Assembly (NCBI GenBank): GCA_964495345.1
Contig: CAZBVV010000075.1
Coordinates: 1 to 8,885, forward strand
Length of the DNA stretch: 8,885 nt
DNA from: UBA1081 sp964495345
GTDB taxonomy: Bacteria > Bacillota > Clostridia > Oscillospirales > Acutalibacteraceae
Direction of reading: 5' to 3'
The first letter of the stretch is position 1; each line of letters opens with the position of its first letter. A program made the position numbers and the translations under genes. The notes beneath the pieces were generated by a model. That model was not told the DNA's origin, did no database searches, and saw only the letters and a list, made by a program, of their open reading frames with translations. This document shows positions 5,365 through 8,885 of this stretch, piece by piece.

Positions 5365-6114
5365 ATGAAAAGAAACGCAGTAAAGGTTGTTTCTGCTTTA
5401 GTTTTGATGTTGATATTTATGTTTACTACTGTATCTACTGCTTTTGCGGAAACTGTACAGGACGCTATTGAAAATTATATTAATGGTGCTGTAGACGACT
5501 ATGAATCTGCAGATACCGAAGAAGAACAGGATGCCGTACAGTCGGAGCTTGATTCAATACTCGGCAGTTTCGGACTTGACAGTATAGATTTAGGCAGTAT
5601 TACCGATAGTGTTGATATTGGTTCTCTTGTTTCCGGTCTTATGGGCGACAGTTCAATTATGGATTCTCTCAGCGGAATCGGAGGGCTTATCACAGATGCT
5701 TTCAACAGCGGTATCGGTATGATTACGGATGCAATCGGAGGCGGTCTTGGTACGTCTGACGGTTCAAACACCGCAACAGAGCCTGTAACATCTCCCAATA
5801 TTATTATTGCTGATGATACTACTGCAGAATCGGCAACTCAGGCGGTGGGTGTTCCATCTGTTTCAACAAAGCCCTCAACATCTGTCGGAACAACAGAGTC
5901 TGCAACATCAGAGGTTACTACATATGATGTGGGTACGAATGTGTCAAATGATATTATCGGTTCGGGAGTTACAACAACTGCCGTTGCTGATACAAATTCC
6001 GTTGTTAAGGATGACAGTTCATCCACGGTTATGGTGTTTATTATACTGTCAGCATCAACGTTGATTATAATTGTATCTATCGTAGTGTTCTTCCTTATGA
6101 AGCGCAGATATTGA
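5365..6114 (+). CDS. Secreted Ser/Thr-rich protein with C-terminal membrane anchor, unknown function
   Basis: I do not recognise this 249-residue protein. It begins with a clear signal peptide (MKRNAVKVV, hydrophobic core to about residue 22, cleavage expected after AFA at 28). Next comes an acidic segment (29-65; DDYESADTEEEQDA), then a Gly/Ser/Ile-rich amphipathic stretch (66-130) with recurring GSI/GSLVSGLMG/GIGGLI units. Residues 130-220 are low-complexity and Thr/Ser-rich, resembling a cell-wall-spanning stalk. It ends in a transmembrane helix (221-244) with a KRRY tail. There is no LPXTG motif, so it should be a type I membrane protein with its bulk outside, not a sortase substrate. The Asp/Glu-rich N-terminal region could bind cations. 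It has a strong promoter, an AAGGTGAGG ribosome binding site, and lies 34 bases upstream of ilvE with no terminator between them. Confidence 0.85.
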   Translation: MKRNAVKVVSALVLMLIFMFTTVSTAFAETVQDAIENYINGAVDDYESADTEEEQDAVQSELDSILGSFGLDSIDLGSITDSVDIGSLVSGLMGDSSIMDSLSGIGGLITDAFNSGIGMITDAIGGGLGTSDGSNTATEPVTSPNIIIADDTTAESATQAVGVPSVSTKPSTSVGTTESATSEVTTYDVGTNVSNDIIGSGVTTTAVADTNSVVKDDSSSTVMVFIILSASTLIIIVSIVVFFLMKRRY

Positions 6115-6148
6115 TAAACAAGATTTTTAAAGAGAGGAAGTATTTTCC

Positions 6149-7213
6149 ATGGAAATAAAAATTGAACGCACAAAAAATCCTAAAGTTCGTCCCACAGACG
6201 AGAGCAAACTCGGTTTCGGCAACTATTATACCGACCATATGTTTGTAATGAATTATGATGAAGGTCAGGGATGGCACGATGCAAGAATCATCCCCTACGG
6301 ACCTGTTGAGCTCGACCCTGCGGCTATGTGTCTGCACTACGGTCAGGAGGTTTTTGAAGGACTTAAAGCATACCGTTGTGCTGATGGCGAAATCCGTCTT
6401 TTCAGACCCGATAAAAACATGGCAAGGCTTAATCTTTCAAATGACCGTCTTTGCATACCCGCTATTGATGAGGAGTTTGCAGTTGAAGCTATCAAAGAGC
6501 TTGTTAAGGTTGATGAGGACTGGATTCCCTCTGCTGACGGCACATCACTTTACATCAGACCCTTTATTTTTGCAACAGATGCTCATGTAGGAGTTCATCC
6601 TGCAAAGCACTTGCTGTTTATGGTTATTCTTTCACCCGTTGGTGCATATTATCCCGAGGGACTCAACCCTGTTAAGATTTATGTTGAAACTAATTATGTC
6701 CGTGCAGTAAAGGGCGGTATGGGCTTTACAAAAACAGGCGGTAACTATGCTGCATCTCTCAAAGCACAGGACGAAGCAAGCAAGGCAGGCTATACACAGG
6801 TACTCTGGCTTGACGGTGTTGAGAGAAAGTATGTTGAAGAAGTGGGCACGATGAATGTATTTTTCGTGCTTGACGGCGAGGTTGTAACACCCAATCTCCA
6901 GGGCAGTATTCTCGGCGGTATCACAAGAATGTCTTGTCTTGAAATTCTTAAATCATGGGGACTTAATGTTTCAGAGCGTCGTATTTCCATTGACGAGATT
7001 GCTCAGGCTTATGACGAGGGCAGGCTTCTTGAGGCTTTCGGCAGCGGCACTGCGGCTGTTATTTCTCCTATCGGTGAGCTTAAATGGGGCGACAAGGTAA
7101 TGACTATCAATAACGGTGAAATCGGTCAGGTTTCACAGAAGCTCTATGATACTCTTACAGGTATTCAGTGGGGTAAAATTGAAGGTCCCGAAGGCTGGAG
7201 CGTTAAGGTTTAA
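6149..7213 (+). CDS. ilvE: Branched-chain amino acid aminotransferase
   Basis: This is a fold-type IV PLP enzyme that interconverts Leu, Ile and Val with their 2-oxo acids using glutamate/2-oxoglutarate, the last step of branched-chain amino acid synthesis and the first of breakdown. At 354 residues it fits the longer eukaryote/Firmicute-type subgroup rather than the roughly 309-residue E. coli IlvE. Landmarks: LHYGQEVFEGLKAYR (62-76), RPDKNMARLN (86-95), the Schiff-base lysine K195 in FTKTGGNYAASL, the PLP-ring-binding glutamate E231 in EEVGTMNVFF, and the phosphate-binding region GSGTAAVISP (298-307). The start at 6149 has a GAGAGGAAG-type ribosome binding site (6132-6140). No promoter is seen in the 34 bases behind the preceding gene, so it is probably transcribed from 5301. 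A terminator follows. The enzyme is cytoplasmic; no unusual substitutions are apparent. Confidence 0.95.
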   Translation: MEIKIERTKNPKVRPTDESKLGFGNYYTDHMFVMNYDEGQGWHDARIIPYGPVELDPAAMCLHYGQEVFEGLKAYRCADGEIRLFRPDKNMARLNLSNDRLCIPAIDEEFAVEAIKELVKVDEDWIPSADGTSLYIRPFIFATDAHVGVHPAKHLLFMVILSPVGAYYPEGLNPVKIYVETNYVRAVKGGMGFTKTGGNYAASLKAQDEASKAGYTQVLWLDGVERKYVEEVGTMNVFFVLDGEVVTPNLQGSILGGITRMSCLEILKSWGLNVSERRISIDEIAQAYDEGRLLEAFGSGTAAVISPIGELKWGDKVMTINNGEIGQVSQKLYDTLTGIQWGKIEGPEGWSVKV

Positions 7214-7224
7214 ATCAAAATAAG

Positions 7225-7252
7225 GTGCCGTGTTTTTATGCGGCACTTTTTT
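7225..7252 (+). terminator. Intrinsic terminator after ilvE
   Basis: GTGCCG (7225-7230) and CGGCAC (7241-7246) form a 6-bp GC-rich stem around a 10-nt loop. Six T residues follow (7247-7252). It lies 12 bases after the ilvE stop and closes the presumed 5365-ilvE transcript. Confidence 0.85.
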
Positions 7253-7263
7253 AATAAATATGA

Positions 7264-7431
7264 TAAACAATAATTTATTAATGCATAATGTATAATGCAT
7301 AATTCATAATTGAGGAAAAGGCTTCGCCTTTTGAACCATTATAATACCAAAAATCCAAGCGTTACGCACAATTTTTAATTTAAATTAATTATGCATTATG
7401 CATTTTGAATTATGAATTAAATTATTGTTTA
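7264..7431. repeat. MITE-like element C (168 bp), identical to element B
   Basis: This is a base-for-base copy of 5089-5256 in the same orientation, with the same 14-bp terminal inverted repeats (7264-7277 and 7418-7431) and central AAAAGGC/GCCTTTT hairpin (7316-7332). TA borders both ends. It occupies the whole interval between the ilvE terminator and the ribosome binding site of the pseudouridine synthase gene. Its last base contributes the first A of that site (AAGAGG, 7431-7436). TATAAT sequences at 7291-7296 and 7340-7345 could serve as -10 boxes, but neither has a good -35 box. Confidence 0.93.
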
Positions 7432-7441
7432 AGAGGTTTTT

Positions 7442-8311
7442 ATGCGTCATATTGAATTTATTATTGATGAATCATACAACGGTAAAAGAGTGAATGTTTA
7501 TCTTCGAGGGTGTGCAAAATTGTCCGCACGACTTGTTAATTCACTTAAAAGGGTGGATAAGGGCATCACTTTGAACGGCGAACACACACGCACTATCGAC
7601 ATTCTTCACACAGGTGATGTGCTTGCGGTGAATATTCCCGAGGATGCAAGTCAGATTGAGCCTATTGATTATCCCATTGATATTGTTTATGAGGATGATG
7701 ATGTTTTACTAATCAACAAACCGGCAGGACTTGCTATGCACCCTACCCATAATCATCAGGGTGATACTCTTGCAAATGCCGTTGCTGCGTATTTTAAAAG
7801 AAAAAATAAAAACGTCACATTCCGTGCAGTCGGCAGATTGGACAAAAGCACATCAGGACTTGTTCTTGTAGCACTCAATAAGCTTTCTGCGTCAAAACTT
7901 TCCGGCAGATATCAAAAAACATACTATGCCGTTGCAGGCGGAGAATATCACGGTAAGGGTACTGTCAACAAGCCTATTTACCGTCCCGACCCGAAGAAAA
8001 CTTTGCGTGCTGTAGGTGAAACGGGTGATGTTGCAGTCACTCATTGGGAGGCTCTTGCAACAAACGGCAAATGCTCACTTTTGAAGATTCACCTTGAAAC
8101 AGGCAGAACCCATCAGATTCGTGTGCATTTTGCATCAATGGGTACACCTCTTTGCGGTGATGATATGTACGGCAGTTGTGACACAAGAATAGCAAGGGCG
8201 GCACTTCATTGTGGGGAAATTGATTTTGTACACCCCGTTAACGGCAAGAATATGCATTTTTCTGTGCCTGTTCCCGGTGATATGCTGGCAATAATTCCAA
8301 AAAAATCTTAA
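7442..8311 (+). CDS. RluA-family RNA pseudouridine synthase
   Basis: The enzyme isomerises uridine to pseudouridine in RNA; RluA/RluD-type members act on rRNA or tRNA, and the target here cannot be told. The 289-residue protein has an N-terminal S4-like RNA-binding region (about 12-65), then the catalytic domain: EDDDVLLINKPAGLAMHP (84-101), GRLDKSTSGL (131-140) with catalytic D134, the KTYYAV segment with the conserved Tyr (159-164), and LETGRTHQIRVHFA (218-231). GRLD replaces the more usual HRLD of RluA proteins; GRLD is the form typical of the RsuA branch, but the LETGRTHQIRVH block places it with RluA. Several paralogues usually occur per genome, so I give no symbol. The ATG has AAGAGG five bases upstream. 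No promoter is visible outside element C, and I see no clear terminator downstream. Confidence 0.92.
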   Translation: MRHIEFIIDESYNGKRVNVYLRGCAKLSARLVNSLKRVDKGITLNGEHTRTIDILHTGDVLAVNIPEDASQIEPIDYPIDIVYEDDDVLLINKPAGLAMHPTHNHQGDTLANAVAAYFKRKNKNVTFRAVGRLDKSTSGLVLVALNKLSASKLSGRYQKTYYAVAGGEYHGKGTVNKPIYRPDPKKTLRAVGETGDVAVTHWEALATNGKCSLLKIHLETGRTHQIRVHFASMGTPLCGDDMYGSCDTRIARAALHCGEIDFVHPVNGKNMHFSVPVPGDMLAIIPKKS

Positions 8312-8401
8312 AAAAACATTCACAAACTTTTTTTGATGAAAATTGTAAAAAGTGAGTAGATTCGTCATTGTGCTGTAAAATAAAGTGGCTTATTTGTTAT
8401 A

Positions 8402-8512
8402 AATGCACAAAAGAAAATCTTTGCGTAAATAAATCCTGTTAAAGTTGATATTAAAATTTAATCTCCTGATTTGTAACATTTGCACAAATTTATTTTGAAT
8501 GCTTTGTGCATT
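8402..8512. promoter_or_regulatory. Three TGCACAAA motifs upstream of the small-gene promoter
   Basis: TGCACAAA occurs at 8404-8411 and 8481-8488, and inverted as TTTGTGCA at 8503-8510. The first and third copies extend to a perfect 10-bp inverted pair (AATGCACAAA at 8402-8411, TTTGTGCATT at 8503-8512). The second and third form an 8-bp inverted pair with a 14-bp gap. The last copy ends eight bases before the -35 box at 8518, a suitable place for a regulator. No regulator can be named. Confidence 0.4.
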
Positions 8513-8517
8513 ATGAC

Positions 8518-8545
8518 TTGACAAAATCAAAAAAATGAGTATAAT
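8518..8545 (+). promoter_or_regulatory. Sigma-A promoter of the 42-codon gene / RNA unit
   Basis: TTGACA (8518-8523) and TATAAT (8540-8545) match the sigma-A consensus at all twelve positions, with a 16-base spacer. Transcription would start near 8552, giving a leader of about 30 nt before the ATG at 8583 and a transcript of about 310 nt to the terminator. Confidence 0.85.
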
Positions 8546-8582
8546 AATTGATGTAATCAAGAGAAAAAGGAGATGAGAAATA

Positions 8583-8711
8583 ATGTCAGTAGAGATGCGT
8601 AACTACGAAAAGAAGTTACTCAAGGAAATGGAAGAAGCAAAGCTCTTTTCATGGAAGAAGCTCTGGAAAGCTATTGAACTTTCAAGCATCTACAACAAGA
8701 TGGGTGAGTAA
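8583..8711 (+). CDS. Small helical protein of unknown function (42 residues)
   Basis: I do not recognise this protein. It has 42 residues, is highly charged (MSVEMRNYEKKLLKEMEEAK, then LFSWKKLWKAIELSSIYNKM) and should form one long amphipathic helix with two tryptophans and no membrane segment or signal peptide. The ATG has AAGGAG (8567-8572) ten bases upstream and a perfect-consensus sigma-A promoter, so it is probably strongly expressed and translated. Codon choice looks like that of neighbouring genes. The stop is followed by a weak stem (TCGG/CCGA, 8712-8723) running into CTTTTT, then the three hairpin repeats and the main terminator. It could be a membrane-surface or ribosome-associated peptide, or the short coding part of a dual-function RNA. 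I treat it as a real small gene because promoter, ribosome binding site and terminator all fit one unit. Confidence 0.7.
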   Translation: MSVEMRNYEKKLLKEMEEAKLFSWKKLWKAIELSSIYNKMGE

Positions 8712-8730
8712 TCGGCTCTCCGACTTTTTC

Positions 8731-8821
8731 AAAAACAACGCCTGAAAAGGCTTTACATATAACAACAACGCCCCCAACGGGCTTTACATATAACAACAAT
8801 GCCCGAAAGGGCTTGATATAT
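8731..8821 (+). repeat. Three tandem 30-31-bp repeats, each with a small hairpin
   Basis: The units are 8731-8760, 8761-8791 and 8792-8821. Each runs AACAAC, a GC-rich mini-hairpin, then CTTTACATAT or CTTGATATAT. The hairpins are GCCT/AGGC (8740-8751) with a GAAA loop, GCCC/GGGC (8770-8782) with a CCAAC loop, and GCCC/GGGC (8801-8812) with a GAAA loop. The stem base pair that differs (T-A against C-G) changes on both sides, and single-stranded spacers are conserved. This suggests the RNA structure matters. They lie between the small ORF and its terminator, so they would be in its 3' untranslated region. Confidence 0.85.
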
Positions 8822-8835
8822 AGTCCATTTCCTTG

Positions 8836-8865
8836 CGGGAGCATTAAGTTGCTCCCGTTTTTTTT
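8836..8865 (+). terminator. Strong intrinsic terminator of the small-gene unit
   Basis: CGGGAGCA (8836-8843) and TGCTCCCG (8850-8857) form a perfect 8-bp stem with a 6-nt loop, followed directly by eight T residues (8858-8865). It ends the transcript that starts near 8552. Confidence 0.95.
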
Positions 8866-8871
8866 GTGTTA

Positions 8872-8885
8872 TAAACAATAATTTA
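8872..8885. repeat. Start of a fourth element (D) of the TAAACAATAATTTA family, cut by the window
   Basis: The last 14 bases are TAAACAATAATTTA, identical to the terminal inverted repeat of elements A, B and C. They sit seven bases after the T-run of the preceding terminator. Only the terminal repeat is in the window, so its type (A-like or B/C-like) is unknown. Confidence 0.7.

Noticed and set aside
6025..6114. Sortase-anchored surface protein
   Set aside because: There is no LPXTG-like motif before the C-terminal helix. A plain membrane anchor is the better call.
5838..6173. Minus-strand open frame opposite the Ser/Thr-rich gene
   Set aside because: It mirrors the low-complexity Thr/Ser codons of the plus-strand gene, with no ribosome binding site or family features.
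8312..8345. Terminator after the pseudouridine synthase gene
   Set aside because: Only an A-run and a T-run can pair (about seven A-T pairs), with no GC-containing stem.
8731..8821. CRISPR array
   Set aside because: There are only three adjacent units, with no unique spacers and no cas genes. The units are tandem repeats with internal hairpins.

Overview
The window looks like chromosome from a spore-forming, AT-rich Clostridia-type Firmicute, most likely of the Ruminococcaceae/Oscillospiraceae kind. The reasons are a recognisable SpoVM homologue, strong AGGAGG-type ribosome binding sites, sigma-A promoters with TTGACA/TATAAT boxes, an M14 peptidase of the gamma-D-glutamyl-diaminopimelate type, and dispersed palindromic elements of a kind common in gut Clostridia. 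The genus cannot be named from this sequence.

Layout, left to right. (1) 3-932 is the 3' part of a GH43/GH32-like five-bladed beta-propeller glycosidase whose start lies outside the window. (2) 933-1251 is AT-rich and holds only weak inverted repeats. (3) 1252-1517 is a two-gene cluster of tiny ORFs: a 54-residue two-helix membrane protein, then a 28-residue SpoVM homologue. (4) 1515-1733 is a composite palindromic element that exactly fills the gap between the stop codons of spoVM and the convergent glmS. (5) 1731-3545 (minus strand) is glmS. It has a sigma-A promoter at 3727-3755 and an intrinsic terminator inside its leader, which suggests attenuation; I see no glmS ribozyme. (6) 3814-5091 is a cytoplasmic-type peptidoglycan-binding/LysM/M14 peptidase, transcribed divergently from glmS. 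(7) 5089-5256 is a 168-bp MITE-like element. (8) 5365-6114 is a secreted, C-terminally anchored Ser/Thr-rich protein of unknown function, followed without a visible terminator by ilvE (6149-7213) and a terminator. (9) 7264-7431 is a second, base-for-base identical copy of the 168-bp element, directly upstream of an RluA-type pseudouridine synthase (7442-8311). (10) 8518-8865 is a short transcription unit: promoter, 42-codon ORF, three tandem hairpin-bearing repeats and a strong terminator. Another element of the same family begins at 8872 and runs off the window.

The genes form no single pathway. GlmS (UDP-GlcNAc supply), the M14 peptidase (peptidoglycan stem-peptide cleavage) and SpoVM (spore coat attachment) share a cell-envelope and sporulation theme; IlvE and the pseudouridine synthase are housekeeping. 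The most distinctive features are the repeat family with TAAACAATAATTTA ends, whose terminal TAA serves as the stop codon of three neighbouring genes, and the short promoter/ORF/triple-hairpin/terminator unit at the right end, which may act as an RNA.
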